Below the pieces are notes generated by a model that had not been told where the DNA came from, ran no database searches, and saw only the letters and a program-made list of their open reading frames with translations. A stretch of 58,724 nt of DNA, taken from assembly GCF_000734965.1 (NCBI RefSeq), contig NZ_JMTB01000107.1:1-58724 (forward strand), read 5' to 3'. This document shows positions 1-8,564 of the stretch, one piece after another. Source of the DNA: Trabulsiella guamensis ATCC 49490 (GTDB lineage Bacteria; Pseudomonadota; Gammaproteobacteria; Enterobacterales; Enterobacteriaceae). The first letter of the stretch is position 1, and the number at the start of each line of letters is the position of its first letter. Both the position numbers and the translations under genes were made by a program.

Positions 1-48
1 AATTTAGCAGTACCCCGTGTAAAAGCGGGTGTTGTAGACAGTTTCGGT

Positions 49-125
49 GGAGCGGTAGTTCAGTCGGTTAGAATACCTGCCTGTCACGCAGGGGGTCGCG
101 GGTTCGAGTCCCGTCCGTTCCGCCA
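49..125 (+). tRNA. aspT: tRNA-Asp (GTC)
   Basis: A 77-nt cloverleaf with an encoded CCA end. The acceptor stem GGAGCGG pairs with CCGTTCC, the anticodon loop reads CTGTCAC with anticodon GTC, and the T-loop is GGTTCGAGTC. The 48 bases before it resemble the spacer that follows 5S rRNA in E. coli rrnC, so this is probably the distal tRNA of an rrn operon whose rRNA genes lie outside the window. Confidence 0.97.
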
Positions 126-133
126 CCCTAATT

Positions 134-209
134 AGGGGCGTAGTTCAATTGGTAGAGCACCGGTCTCCAAAACCGGGTGTTGGGAGTTCGAGTCTCTCCG
201 CCCCTGCCA
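134..209 (+). tRNA. trpT: tRNA-Trp (CCA)
   Basis: A 76-nt cloverleaf with encoded CCA. The acceptor AGGGGCG pairs with CGCCCCT, and the anticodon loop CTCCAAA carries CCA. It lies 8 bases after tRNA-Asp, the usual aspT-trpT pair at the end of an rrn transcript. Confidence 0.97.
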
Positions 210-216
210 TAAAAAT

Positions 217-247
217 AATCCTTTGCTTCGGCAAAGGATTTTTTTTG
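217..247 (+). terminator. Rho-independent terminator of the rrn/tRNA transcript
   Basis: A perfect 10-bp stem AATCCTTTGC/GCAAAGGATT with a TTCG loop, followed by a run of T. It closes the aspT-trpT transcript. It also lies 46 bp beyond the hdfR stop and could stop hdfR transcription, since the left arm is preceded by an A-rich stretch. Confidence 0.93.
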
Positions 248-292
248 TCTGTTATTTACTGATCGCTTTCTGAGGGCATCCTGCCCTCGTCG

Positions 293-1114
293 TTAATCCA
301 GCACGCTGGTTTTCAGGATGTCGCGGATTTGCGTCTGTTTATCACTGTTCTGTAACCAGATGGCATACAACGGACGGGAAAGTGTTGCGCTGTCCGTCAC
401 CGTGTGTAATCCCCCTTTCTCTTTCGCCCAACTCATGGGAAGCCAGGTGCAACCATTAAGCGGAGAAAGTTGCTGTCGCGCCAGTTCCGCAGAACTGGTC
501 GTCAGGCTGGGAATGTCATCACTGGCCAGCAGACCGACTTCATGCTGCTGAAAATCTGGCCCCCATTCCAGGCGTAAATAGTTGAGATCCGTTTTCACTT
601 GCGCAGGTTCTGCTGCATAAAGCGCAAGCGTAAAATATCCCAATAACTGGCTACTAAATTCATCCATTTTCGGCGATTCTGTCGTGATCAGGAGATCAAG
701 CTGTCGTTCATGCAATTGCTTAACTAACGACTGGCGCTGGGCTATTCGTGCTTCGAACTGCAGGTTATGAGGGGCCTTATAGAGTCTTCCAAGCCAGCTA
801 TTCAGCATACATTCCCAAAGTGACGCGCTGGCACCAATAGAGAATTCGTTGTGTCGCGACGTATGCGCAACTTCTTTGCGTGCCGCCTGCCAGGTATTCA
901 TCAATGTTTCTGCATAAGGCAGTAGCTTTTCACCGGCGGCAGTCAGTCGTATGTTATTGCGATGCCGGGTAAAAAGGTTTACGCCAAGCTGATTTTCCAG
1001 TTGGCGGATGCGAAAACTGACGGCTGATTGTGTCAAATAGAGCGCTTCAGCAGCGCGTCCAAAGTGGCGAGTTCTGCTGACTTCGAGGAAAGTTTTAAGC
1101 AATTCCGTATCCAC
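293..1114 (-). CDS. hdfR: LysR-family regulator HdfR
   Basis: 273 aa. Residues 1-60 form the LysR winged helix-turn-helix ([17 protein letters not shown] then [14 protein letters not shown]); the rest is the periplasmic-binding-protein-like effector domain. In E. coli HdfR (about 279 aa) represses the flagellar master operon flhDC and activates gltBD; that role is taken from the family, not seen here. It is transcribed toward the rrn end and is divergent from maoP, as in E. coli. The C-terminus is a few residues shorter than in E. coli, where the protein continues after VLD. Confidence 0.95.
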   Translation of the reverse strand: MDTELLKTFLEVSRTRHFGRAAEALYLTQSAVSFRIRQLENQLGVNLFTRHRNNIRLTAAGEKLLPYAETLMNTWQAARKEVAHTSRHNEFSIGASASLWECMLNSWLGRLYKAPHNLQFEARIAQRQSLVKQLHERQLDLLITTESPKMDEFSSQLLGYFTLALYAAEPAQVKTDLNYLRLEWGPDFQQHEVGLLASDDIPSLTTSSAELARQQLSPLNGCTWLPMSWAKEKGGLHTVTDSATLSRPLYAIWLQNSDKQTQIRDILKTSVLD

Positions 1115-1160
1115 AACCTTCTCCGCAAAATTATTTGTCGTTATGATTTAAATCTTTTGT

Positions 1161-1188
1161 TTTACACTCTGTCAAGCGTAACTAATAC
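1161..1188 (+). promoter_or_regulatory. Putative sigma-70 promoter of maoP
   Basis: TTTACA (1161-1166) and TAATAC (1183-1188) are separated by 16 bp and lie 45 bp before the maoP start, in the hdfR-maoP divergent region. In E. coli the maoS site used by MaoP lies close to maoP; I do not recall its sequence well enough to place it. Confidence 0.5.
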
Positions 1189-1232
1189 TCCGCGCCATAA
1201 ATAGCTCGGCCAAAGAATTAGGAGCGTGTAGG

Positions 1233-1571
1233 ATGGCGGAAAGCTTTACGACGACAAATCGTTTTTTCGACAATAAAAATTATCCGCGTGGTTTCTCCCG
1301 TCATGGTGATTTCACCATCAAAGAGGCACAACTGCTTGAACGTTATGGTTATGCCCTTAACGAACTGGAGCTGGGTAAGCGCGAACCTGTAACCGAAGAC
1401 GAGAAACAATTTGTTGCGGTATGCCGCGGTGAACGTGAACCAACCACAGAAGCAGAGCGTGTATGGTTTAAGTATATGGCGCGTATTAAGCGTCCGAAGC
1501 GTTTCCATACTCTGTCTGGTGGTAAACCGCAGATGGAAGGCTCTGACGATTACACCGAAAGCGATGATTAA
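1233..1571 (+). CDS. maoP: MaoP, Ori macrodomain organiser (YifE)
   Basis: 112 aa, acidic C-terminus ([11 protein letters not shown]). The sequence matches the MaoP/YifE family (DUF413) over its whole length, including the conserved centre [20 protein letters not shown]. In E. coli MaoP acts with the cis site maoS to organise the Ori macrodomain, consistent with a location near the origin. An SD-like GGAG (about 1221-1224) precedes the ATG. It lies between hdfR and comM, the usual order. Confidence 0.95.
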   Translation: MAESFTTTNRFFDNKNYPRGFSRHGDFTIKEAQLLERYGYALNELELGKREPVTEDEKQFVAVCRGEREPTTEAERVWFKYMARIKRPKRFHTLSGGKPQMEGSDDYTESDD

Positions 1572-1577
1572 ATAAAT

Positions 1578-1599
1578 AAAGGGCTCCGGCCCTTTTTTT
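1578..1599 (+). terminator. Terminator between maoP and comM
   Basis: AAAGGGC-tccg-GCCCTTT followed by further T residues. The A-rich left flank makes it usable from both strands, and it sits between two convergent genes, overlapping the comM stop codon. Confidence 0.85.
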
Positions 1600-3121
1600 A
1601 TGCCAGCAGTTTCTGCAGATGAATCAGTAAACGATCGATCGCCCGATAACTTAATGCCTCCTGCAGATGCTGCCGCGTAATACGCTCAGCCTGCTCCAGA
1701 TCGGCAATCGTGCGAGCCACCTTCAGCAGGCGCTGCCATGCGCGTATCGATAACCCCAGTTGCGTCAGCGTCTGTTCTAACCAAAGGGCATCGTCGTCAT
1801 TCAGCAGGCAGTGCTCCCGTATTTCTCCCCCTTCAAGGCGTGCGTTGAGCTTTTGCTGTCGCGCAAACTGACGCTCCTGCGCCTGTATTACCCGTTCCCG
1901 AATCGTCGCTGTGCTTTCACCGGGGGCCGTTACCTTGCTCAGCAACCCCGGCGGTGGAAGGGGGATCTCCAGTGAGAGATCGAAGCGGTCGAGAAAGGGG
2001 CCGGACAGGCGGCTCAGGTAGCGCATCGTCTGTTCCGGCGTCGTGCGATTATGATTTCCCTGATAGTGGCCTGTCGGGCTGGGATTCATGGCGGCAATAA
2101 GCTGGAAACGTGCCGGATAAGTGATTTTTGCTCGCGTGCGCGAAATGTGGATCTGACCCGATTCAATCGGTTCCCGCAGCGCATCCAGTACGCGCCGTTC
2201 AAATTCAGGGAGCTCATCAAGAAACAGAATGCCGTTGTGCGCCAGCGAAATCTCGCCAGGCATGGGAATGGAGCCACCGCCTACCATGGCGTTCAATGAT
2301 GCGCTGTGATGAGGAGAGCGAAAGGGACGCTGGCGCCACTGCGCTTTAACACTCGTCGCATTTATCAGACTAATGATTGCCGCGCTTTCGAGCGCTTCTT
2401 CGTTGCTCAGTGGAGGCAGCAAACCATTCAGCCGACTGGCAAGCATTGTTTTGCCGGTTCCTGGCGGGCCGATGAACAGCAGATTGTGACCGCCCGCGGC
2501 GGTGATCTCGAGCGCACGTTTTCCCTGGCTTTGGCCAATCACATCACGAAGATCATCATGCGGCGATTCCGCTACCTCTGCGTGCGTTTGCGGTGCCAGA
2601 TTCAGCATGTGTTTCCCCTCCAGGAAAGCACAGACTTCCTGCAGGTGATTTGCGATAAAACAACATGTGCCGCCAATCAGCCCCACCTCGGCGGCGTTAT
2701 CTTCCGCCACGATAATGCTCCGCCCGGCTCGAATGGCTTCCATGGCTCCTGAAATAGCACCAGGGATCCCCCGTAGCGCGCCGGTAAGGGCCAGTTCACC
2801 CACAAACTCATACTGGCTCAGTTTTGCCCCGTTAAGCTGTTCAGAGGCCACCAGAAGCGCTATAGCGATAGGTAAATCGTATCGACCGCCTTCTTTGGGC
2901 AGATCAGCAGGAGCAAGGTTAATGGTGATTTTTTTCGCCGGGAACTCATAACCACTGTTTATGATTGCGCTGCGTACCCGATCTCTGGCCTCTTTGACGG
3001 TCGTTTCCGGCAGGCCAACCAACGTTAAGCCGGGTAAGCCGTTGCTGATATGTACCTCAACGGTAATTAGTGGCGCGGTAACGCCAAGTGCTGCGCGAGT
3101 GTAGACCACTGATAGTGACAT
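1598..3121 (-). CDS. comM: ComM/YifB family AAA+ helicase
   Basis: 507 aa from the ATG at 3121. A longer reading frame reaches 3271, but the MSLSVVYTRAALG start is conserved in the family and has GGAGG just upstream. The N-terminal Lon-like domain (about 1-170) is followed by an AAA+/Mg-chelatase-like ATPase with Walker A GPPGTGKT (218-225) and Walker B LFLDELPEF. In Vibrio and Acinetobacter ComM is a hexameric helicase that promotes branch migration during natural transformation. In enteric bacteria the orthologue is called YifB and its role is unsettled. Confidence 0.93.
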   Translation of the reverse strand: MSLSVVYTRAALGVTAPLITVEVHISNGLPGLTLVGLPETTVKEARDRVRSAIINSGYEFPAKKITINLAPADLPKEGGRYDLPIAIALLVASEQLNGAKLSQYEFVGELALTGALRGIPGAISGAMEAIRAGRSIIVAEDNAAEVGLIGGTCCFIANHLQEVCAFLEGKHMLNLAPQTHAEVAESPHDDLRDVIGQSQGKRALEITAAGGHNLLFIGPPGTGKTMLASRLNGLLPPLSNEEALESAAIISLINATSVKAQWRQRPFRSPHHSASLNAMVGGGSIPMPGEISLAHNGILFLDELPEFERRVLDALREPIESGQIHISRTRAKITYPARFQLIAAMNPSPTGHYQGNHNRTTPEQTMRYLSRLSGPFLDRFDLSLEIPLPPPGLLSKVTAPGESTATIRERVIQAQERQFARQQKLNARLEGGEIREHCLLNDDDALWLEQTLTQLGLSIRAWQRLLKVARTIADLEQAERITRQHLQEALSYRAIDRLLIHLQKLLA

Positions 3122-3391
3122 AGAGCCTCCTGAGGGCAACACTATATCGGCTGCTAAAGGCGGCGTTAGCGATGACTTATGCGAGATACGAGGCGGATTC
3201 ATGCATTTTTGCAGATTTTCACCGTATTGCAGAAAAGCTGGAACCCTCCTCGCAGGGACCGAAATAATCACTGGCGATCCCCAGTGCAGTGGGAAATAAC
3301 TGAAATTTTTTCACTTGCGATTTTTCTTATAAAAAACAACGTGTTTAACGTAATTCGTTAGCGTGCTCACGAAGCGCGTCATAAAAAAATC

Positions 3392-3419
3392 TTGTGTTAC
3401 CTCCACTGCCTGTGATAAC
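3392..3419 (+). promoter_or_regulatory. ilvLXGMEDA promoter
   Basis: TTGTGT (3392-3397) and GATAAC (3414-3419) with 16 bp between. The downstream sequence CTCTTTAGG..ATTCCTTCGAACAAGA matches my memory of the E. coli ilvG promoter and leader start. The 340-bp gap between comM and ilvL otherwise holds an AT-rich tract (about 3300-3350) where IHF acts upstream of ilvG in E. coli; I did not identify a clear IHF consensus. Confidence 0.65.
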
Positions 3420-3461
3420 TCTTTAGGTATTCCTTCGAACAAGAAGCCGAAAGTAGACAAA

Positions 3462-3560
3462 ATGAAAGCCCTTCTACGAGTGATTAGCCTGGTCGTGATT
3501 AGCGTGGTGGTGATTATTATCCCACCGTGCGGGGCTGCACTTGGACGAGGAAAGGCTTAG
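3462..3560 (+). CDS. ilvL: ilv operon leader peptide IlvL
   Basis: 32 aa, identical in pattern to E. coli IlvL apart from residue 2 (Lys here, Thr in K-12). Fifteen of 32 residues are Ile (5), Val (6) or Leu (4), clustered as VVISVVVIII. Ribosome stalling at these codons when charged Ile, Val or Leu tRNA is scarce should prevent the downstream terminator from forming, the classical multivalent attenuation of the ilv operon. The in-frame ATG at 3363 is not the start, because the leader begins after the promoter at 3392-3419. Confidence 0.95.
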   Translation: MKALLRVISLVVISVVVIIIPPCGAALGRGKA

Positions 3561-3582
3561 AAATCAAGCCTTAACGAACTAA

Positions 3583-3617
3583 GACCCCCGCACCGAAAGG
3601 TCCGGGGGTTTTTTTAT
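3583..3617 (+). terminator. ilv attenuator terminator
   Basis: A GC-rich hairpin with arms containing ACCCCCG and CCGGGGGT around CACCGAAAGG, followed by T7. It lies 22 bp after the ilvL stop and is the regulated terminator of the operon. Confidence 0.94.
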
Positions 3618-3646
3618 GACTTAAATACTGAAGCGAGGAACAGACA

Positions 3647-3697
3647 ATGACCAACAGCACAATATTCTGTTTCTCACAATTTATGGCGGGGATGTAA
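3647..3697 (+). CDS. ilvX: Small peptide IlvX
   Basis: A 16-codon [19 protein letters not shown], preceded by GAGG (3634-3637). It lies at the same place as E. coli ilvX and shares the NST-FCFS pattern with it (K-12: MNNSTKFCFSRFRTGN). Its stop is 2 bases before the ilvG ATG, so translation of ilvX may couple to ilvG. The function in E. coli is unknown. Conservation of the start, length and FCFS core supports real translation. Confidence 0.75.
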   Translation: MTNSTIFCFSQFMAGM

Positions 3698-3699
3698 CT

Positions 3700-5346
3700 A
3701 TGAATGGAGCTCAGTGGGTGGTGCATGCATTGCGCGCACAGGGAGTTGACACTGTATTCGGCTACCCGGGTGGCGCAATCATGCCGGTTTACGATGCCTT
3801 GTATGACGGTGGCGTGGAGCATCTCCTGTGTCGCCACGAGCAGGGGGCTGCAATGGCCGCCATCGGTTATGCCCGCGCGACCGGTAAAACGGGTGTCTGT
3901 ATTGCCACCTCTGGCCCTGGTGCGACCAACCTGATCACCGGACTGGCAGATGCTCTGCTTGATTCCGTCCCTGTGGTCGCTATCACCGGGCAGGTCGCGT
4001 CACCGTTTATCGGTACCGACGCGTTTCAGGAAGTGGACGTTCTCGGTTTGTCGCTGGCCTGCACCAAGCACAGCTTTTTGGTGCAATCTGTCGAAGAGTT
4101 GCCGCGAGTAATGGCGGAAGCGTTCGAGGTGGCAAACTCAGGCCGTCCTGGTCCGGTACTGGTGGATATCCCAAAAGATATTCAACTGGCACAAGCGGCG
4201 CTGGAGCCGCATTTTTCCACTGTTGAAACTCCGGAAGCATTCCCTCACGTCGAAGTCGAGCAGGCGCGCCAGATGCTGGCGCTGGCGCAAAAACCGATAC
4301 TGTACATTGGCGGTGGCGTGGGGATGGCGCAGGCGGTTCCGGCGCTGCGCGCGTTTATCACTGCCACGCAAATGCCAGCAGTGTGTACTTTGAAAGGGCT
4401 CGGTGCGGTGGAGGCGGATTATCCGTACTATCTCGGCATGCTCGGGATGCACGGTACCAAAGCGGCGAATCTGGCGGTCCAGGAGTGTGACCTGTTGATC
4501 GCCGTCGGTGCGCGTTTTGACGATCGTGTGACCGGCAAGCTGAATACTTTTGCGCCAAACGCCAGCGTGATCCACATGGATATCGACCCGGCAGAGATGA
4601 ACAAGTTGCGCCAGGTCCATATCGCGCTGCAGGGTGATCTGAATGCCATGCTGCCTGCTCTGACGCAGCCGTTGTCCCTTGACGCCTGGCAGCAGCAAGT
4701 GGCTGAATTACGCGCAGAACACGCCTGGCGTTACGATCATCCGGGCGAGTCCATCTATGCGCCTTTGTTGCTGAAGCAACTGTCCGATCGCAAGCCAGCT
4801 GACTGTGTGGTCACCACCGACGTGGGTCAACATCAGATGTGGTCGGCACAACACATGACCTACTCCCGCCCGGAAAATTTCATCACCTCCAGCGGTCTGG
4901 GGACGATGGGCTTTGGCTTACCTGCCGCCGTTGGCGCACAGGTGGCGCGTCCGAATGATACGGTTATCTGTATCTCCGGTGACGGCTCGTTCATGATGAA
5001 TGTTCAGGAGCTGGGCACCGTAAAACGAAAACAGTTGCCGTTAAAGATCGTTTTACTGGATAACCAGCGATTAGGCATGGTTCGCCAGTGGCAGCAGCTG
5101 TTTTTTCAGGAACGTTATAGCGAAACAACCCTTACCGATAATCCCGATTTCATCACGCTGGCCAGCGCCTTCGGCATTCCCGGCCAGCACATCACCCGTA
5201 AAGACCAGGTTGAAGCGGCACTCGACACCATGCTGTCAAGCGAGGGGCCATACCTGCTTCATGTCTCAATCGATGAACTTGAGAACGTCTGGCCATTGGT
5301 GCCGCCTGGTGCCAGTAACTCGCAAATGCTGGAGAAATTATCATGA
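3700..5346 (+). CDS. ilvG: Acetolactate synthase II large subunit
   Basis: 548 aa, full length. It condenses pyruvate with pyruvate or 2-oxobutyrate, the first common step of Val/Leu and Ile synthesis. Visible features are the catalytic Glu47 (CRHEQGAAM), the FAD/central domain and the ThDP motif starting GDGSFMMN (427 on) and ending LLDNQ. E. coli K-12 carries a frameshift here; this copy is intact, so the strain should have the valine-resistant isozyme II. It overlaps ilvM by ATGA. The start just after ilvX is the conserved MNGAQWVV. Confidence 0.97.
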   Translation: MNGAQWVVHALRAQGVDTVFGYPGGAIMPVYDALYDGGVEHLLCRHEQGAAMAAIGYARATGKTGVCIATSGPGATNLITGLADALLDSVPVVAITGQVASPFIGTDAFQEVDVLGLSLACTKHSFLVQSVEELPRVMAEAFEVANSGRPGPVLVDIPKDIQLAQAALEPHFSTVETPEAFPHVEVEQARQMLALAQKPILYIGGGVGMAQAVPALRAFITATQMPAVCTLKGLGAVEADYPYYLGMLGMHGTKAANLAVQECDLLIAVGARFDDRVTGKLNTFAPNASVIHMDIDPAEMNKLRQVHIALQGDLNAMLPALTQPLSLDAWQQQVAELRAEHAWRYDHPGESIYAPLLLKQLSDRKPADCVVTTDVGQHQMWSAQHMTYSRPENFITSSGLGTMGFGLPAAVGAQVARPNDTVICISGDGSFMMNVQELGTVKRKQLPLKIVLLDNQRLGMVRQWQQLFFQERYSETTLTDNPDFITLASAFGIPGQHITRKDQVEAALDTMLSSEGPYLLHVSIDELENVWPLVPPGASNSQMLEKLS

Positions 5347-5606
5347 TGCAACATCAGCTCGCCGTTCAGGCTCGCTTCAACCCGGAAACATTAGAGCGTG
5401 TTTTACGCGTGGTACGCCATCGCGGTTTTCAGATTTGTTCTATGAATATGGAGACTGCAACTGATGCGCAGAATATTAATATCGAATTGACCGTTGCCAG
5501 TCCTCGTCCAGTCGAATTACTGTTTAGTCAGTTGAGCAAACTGGTCGACGTCGCCTGTGTCGAGATCCAGCAACGAACAACATCATCACAACAAATCCGC
5601 GCCTGA
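5343..5606 (+). CDS. ilvM: Acetolactate synthase II small subunit
   Basis: 87 aa ACT-domain regulatory subunit of AHAS II. It begins [20 protein letters not shown] and overlaps the ilvG stop by 4 bases, consistent with coupled, equimolar production. The small subunit is needed for full activity and stability of IlvG. The last residues (TTSSQQIRA) are the usual variable tail. Confidence 0.95.
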   Translation: MMQHQLAVQARFNPETLERVLRVVRHRGFQICSMNMETATDAQNINIELTVASPRPVELLFSQLSKLVDVACVEIQQRTTSSQQIRA

Positions 5607-5623
5607 GCGCAAAAGGAAGAAAA

Positions 5624-6553
5624 ATGACGACGAAAAAAGCTGATTACATCTGGTCCAATGGCGAGATGATTCGTTGGGAAGATGCCAAAGTGCACGTAAT
5701 GTCCCACGCATTGCATTACGGTACTTCCGTTTTTGAAGGGATCCGCTGCTACGATTCTCACAAAGGACCGGTAGTGTTCCGTCATCGTGAACACATGCAG
5801 CGTCTGCGCGACTCAGCCAAAATCTATCGTTTCCCGGTAACTCAGAGCGTCGATGAACTGATGGAAGCCTGCCGCGCGGTGATCCGTAAAAACAACCTGA
5901 CCAGTGCTTATATTCGTCCGTTAGTGTTTGTCGGTGACGTCGGTATGGGTGTGAACCCGCCTCCGGGATACACCACTGATGTCATCATTGCCGCTTTCCC
6001 GTGGGGCGCCTACCTCGGTGCGGAAGCGCTGGAGCAGGGCATTGATGCGATGGTCTCTTCCTGGAACCGCGCTGCGCCAAACACCATTCCGACCGCCGCG
6101 AAAGCGGGCGGTAACTACCTTTCCTCTCTGCTGGTTGGCAGCGAAGCGCGCCGGCACGGTTATCAGGAGGGTATCGCACTGGACGTTAATGGTTATATTT
6201 CCGAAGGCGCTGGCGAAAACCTGTTTGAAGTGAAAGACGGCGTGCTGTTCACCCCGCCGTTTACTTCTTCTGCGCTGCCAGGCATCACCCGCGACGCCAT
6301 CATCAAACTGGCGAAAGAACTGGGTATCGAAGTGCGCGAGCAGGTGCTGTCCCGCGAATCGCTGTATCTGGCCGACGAAGTGTTCATGTCCGGTACCGCC
6401 GCAGAAATCACGCCGGTACGCAGCGTTGACGGTATTCAGGTTGGCGAAGGCCGCTGTGGTCCGGTCACTAAACGTATTCAGAAAGCGTTCTTTGGCCTCT
6501 TTACCGGCGAAACCGAAGATAAATGGGGCTGGCTGGATCCAGTAAATCAATAA
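5624..6553 (+). CDS. ilvE: Branched-chain amino acid aminotransferase
   Basis: 309 aa, fold-type IV PLP aminotransferase. Lys160 in PTAAKAGGNY is the Schiff-base lysine; the family signature EGAGENLF follows. It performs the last transamination for Ile, Val and Leu with glutamate as donor. It has an SD (AAGGAAGA) 7 bases before the ATG and follows ilvM by 17 bp. An ERIC element separates it from ilvD. Confidence 0.97.
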   Translation: MTTKKADYIWSNGEMIRWEDAKVHVMSHALHYGTSVFEGIRCYDSHKGPVVFRHREHMQRLRDSAKIYRFPVTQSVDELMEACRAVIRKNNLTSAYIRPLVFVGDVGMGVNPPPGYTTDVIIAAFPWGAYLGAEALEQGIDAMVSSWNRAAPNTIPTAAKAGGNYLSSLLVGSEARRHGYQEGIALDVNGYISEGAGENLFEVKDGVLFTPPFTSSALPGITRDAIIKLAKELGIEVREQVLSRESLYLADEVFMSGTAAEITPVRSVDGIQVGEGRCGPVTKRIQKAFFGLFTGETEDKWGWLDPVNQ

Positions 6554-6560
6554 TTACTAT

Positions 6561-6686
6561 TATATTTTCCCAAAATAATTCGCGTTGCAGGAAGGCGGCA
6601 ACGCAGCAAATCCCCAGGAGCTTACTGGAGTAAGTGACTGGGGTGAGCGAGGCAGCCAACGCACCTGCAGCGTGAAGAATGAAGGG
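6561..6686 (+). repeat. ERIC (IRU) element between ilvE and ilvD
   Basis: The central part carries AATCCCCAGGAGCTTACT and TAAGTGACTGGGGTGAGCG, the inverted-repeat core used for the ERIC-PCR primers. The flanks AATAATTCGCGTTGCAGGAA and CACCTGCAGCGTGAAGAATG pair as the outer arms. The whole is about 125 bp, the normal size of a full ERIC element. It is transcribed within the operon and would form a long hairpin in the mRNA, so it may affect message stability between ilvE and ilvD. Confidence 0.92.
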
Positions 6687-6711
6687 AAAAGACACCGGGA
6701 GTAAACAAAGC

Positions 6712-8562
6712 ATGCCTAAGTACCGTTCCGTCACCACCACCCACGGCCGTAATATGGCGGGTGCCCGCGCGCTGTGGCGCGCCACCGGCATGACCGATGC
6801 CGATTTCGGCAAACCGATCATTGCCGTTGTGAACTCTTTTACCCAGTTCGTGCCCGGGCACGTTCATCTGCGCGATCTCGGTAAACTGGTCGCCGAACAA
6901 ATCGAAGCCGCCGGCGGCGTAGCGAAAGAGTTCAATACGATCGCTGTGGATGACGGCATCGCGATGGGCCACGGGGGCATGCTTTATTCACTGCCATCGC
7001 GCGAACTGATTGCCGATTCTGTTGAATACATGGTCAACGCCCACTGTGCTGACGCGATGGTCTGTATCTCCAACTGCGACAAAATTACCCCGGGGATGCT
7101 GATGGCTTCCCTGCGTCTCAACATTCCGGTCATTTTCGTCTCCGGCGGCCCGATGGAAGCCGGTAAGACTAAGCTTTCCGATAAGATCATCAAACTGGAT
7201 CTGGTTGATGCGATGATTCAGGGTGCGGATCCGAAAGTATCCGACGCGCAAAGCGATCAGGTGGAGCGCTCTGCGTGCCCGACCTGTGGCTCCTGCTCCG
7301 GTATGTTCACCGCCAACTCAATGAACTGTCTGACCGAAGCGCTGGGTCTGTCGCAGCCGGGCAACGGCTCACTGCTGGCGACGCACGCCGACCGCAAGCA
7401 ACTGTTCCTCAACGCGGGTTCACGTATCGTTGAGCTGACCAAACGGTATTACGAACAGGATGATGCCAGCGCGCTGCCGCGTAACATCGCCAGCAAAGCG
7501 GCGTTTGAGAACGCCATGACGCTGGATATCGCGATGGGCGGTTCTACCAACACCGTCTTGCACCTGCTGGCGGCGGCCCAGGAAGCCGAAATTGATTTCA
7601 CCATGAGTGATATTGATAAGCTGTCGCGCAAAGTGCCGCAGCTGTGCAAAGTGGCGCCGAGTACGCAGAAATATCACATGGAAGATGTTCACCGCGCTGG
7701 CGGTGTCATTGGCATTCTGGGTGAACTGGATCGCGCGGGGCTGTTGAACCGTGACGTGAAAAACGTCCTTGGCCTGACGCTGTCGGAGTCGCTGGCGCAA
7801 TATGACGTCATGCTGACGGAAGACGCGGCGGTGAAAGCAATGTATCGCGCAGGTCCGGCGGGCATACGCACCACGAAGGCGTTTTCGCAGGATTGCCGTT
7901 GGGAAACGCTTGATGACGACCGTGCCGAAGGGTGTATCCGTTCGCTGGAACACGCTTACAGCAAAGATGGCGGGCTGGCAGTGCTGTACGGCAATATCGC
8001 CGAAAATGGCTGTATCGTAAAAACAGCGGGCGTTGACGACAGCATCCTGAAATTCACCGGCCCGGCAAAAGTGTACGAAAGCCAGGAAGAGGCGGTTGAC
8101 GCTATCCTCGGCGGCAAAGTGGTGGAAGGCGATGTTGTCGTGATCCGCTACGAAGGGCCGAAAGGCGGGCCGGGCATGCAGGAGATGCTCTACCCGACGA
8201 CCTTCCTGAAATCAATGGGTCTCGGCAAAGCCTGTGCGCTGATCACCGACGGACGTTTCTCCGGCGGCACCTCTGGCCTCTCTATTGGTCACGTTTCACC
8301 GGAAGCCGCCAGCGGCGGCAGCATTGCGCTGGTTGAAGATGGCGACCTGATCGCTATTGATATCCCGAACCGTGACATTCAGTTGCAGGTCAGCAATCAG
8401 GAGATGGCGGCGCGTCGTGAAGCGCAGGAAGCACGTGGCGATAAAGCCTGGACGCCGCGTGATCGTCAGCGTGAAGTGTCCTTCGCCCTGCGGGCTTATG
8501 CGAGCCTGGCCACCAGTGCGGATAAAGGCGCCGTGCGCGACAAATCCAAACTTGGAGGCTAA
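6712..8562 (+). CDS. ilvD: Dihydroxy-acid dehydratase
   Basis: 616 aa, the same length as E. coli. It dehydrates 2,3-dihydroxy-isovalerate and -methylvalerate to the keto acids. Iron-sulfur ligands are in NCDK (121-124) and CPTCGSC (189-195). The start [10 protein letters not shown] is conserved; an in-frame ATG at 6679 lies inside the ERIC element and is not the likely start. It ends in TAATG overlap with ilvA. Confidence 0.97.
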   Translation: MPKYRSVTTTHGRNMAGARALWRATGMTDADFGKPIIAVVNSFTQFVPGHVHLRDLGKLVAEQIEAAGGVAKEFNTIAVDDGIAMGHGGMLYSLPSRELIADSVEYMVNAHCADAMVCISNCDKITPGMLMASLRLNIPVIFVSGGPMEAGKTKLSDKIIKLDLVDAMIQGADPKVSDAQSDQVERSACPTCGSCSGMFTANSMNCLTEALGLSQPGNGSLLATHADRKQLFLNAGSRIVELTKRYYEQDDASALPRNIASKAAFENAMTLDIAMGGSTNTVLHLLAAAQEAEIDFTMSDIDKLSRKVPQLCKVAPSTQKYHMEDVHRAGGVIGILGELDRAGLLNRDVKNVLGLTLSESLAQYDVMLTEDAAVKAMYRAGPAGIRTTKAFSQDCRWETLDDDRAEGCIRSLEHAYSKDGGLAVLYGNIAENGCIVKTAGVDDSILKFTGPAKVYESQEEAVDAILGGKVVEGDVVVIRYEGPKGGPGMQEMLYPTTFLKSMGLGKACALITDGRFSGGTSGLSIGHVSPEAASGGSIALVEDGDLIAIDIPNRDIQLQVSNQEMAARREAQEARGDKAWTPRDRQREVSFALRAYASLATSADKGAVRDKSKLGG

Positions 8563-8564
8563 TG

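Noticed and set aside
1-48. Possible end of a 5S rRNA gene
   Set aside because: The sequence resembles spacer after 5S in rrnC-type operons, but none of the 5S gene itself is present.
2306-2951. + strand ORFs of 148 and 94 codons within comM
   Set aside because: Antisense shadows of the AAA+ domain of comM without supporting features.
3363-3461. N-terminal extension of ilvL from ATG 3363
   Set aside because: The ATG is upstream of the promoter (3392-3419), so the transcript cannot include it.
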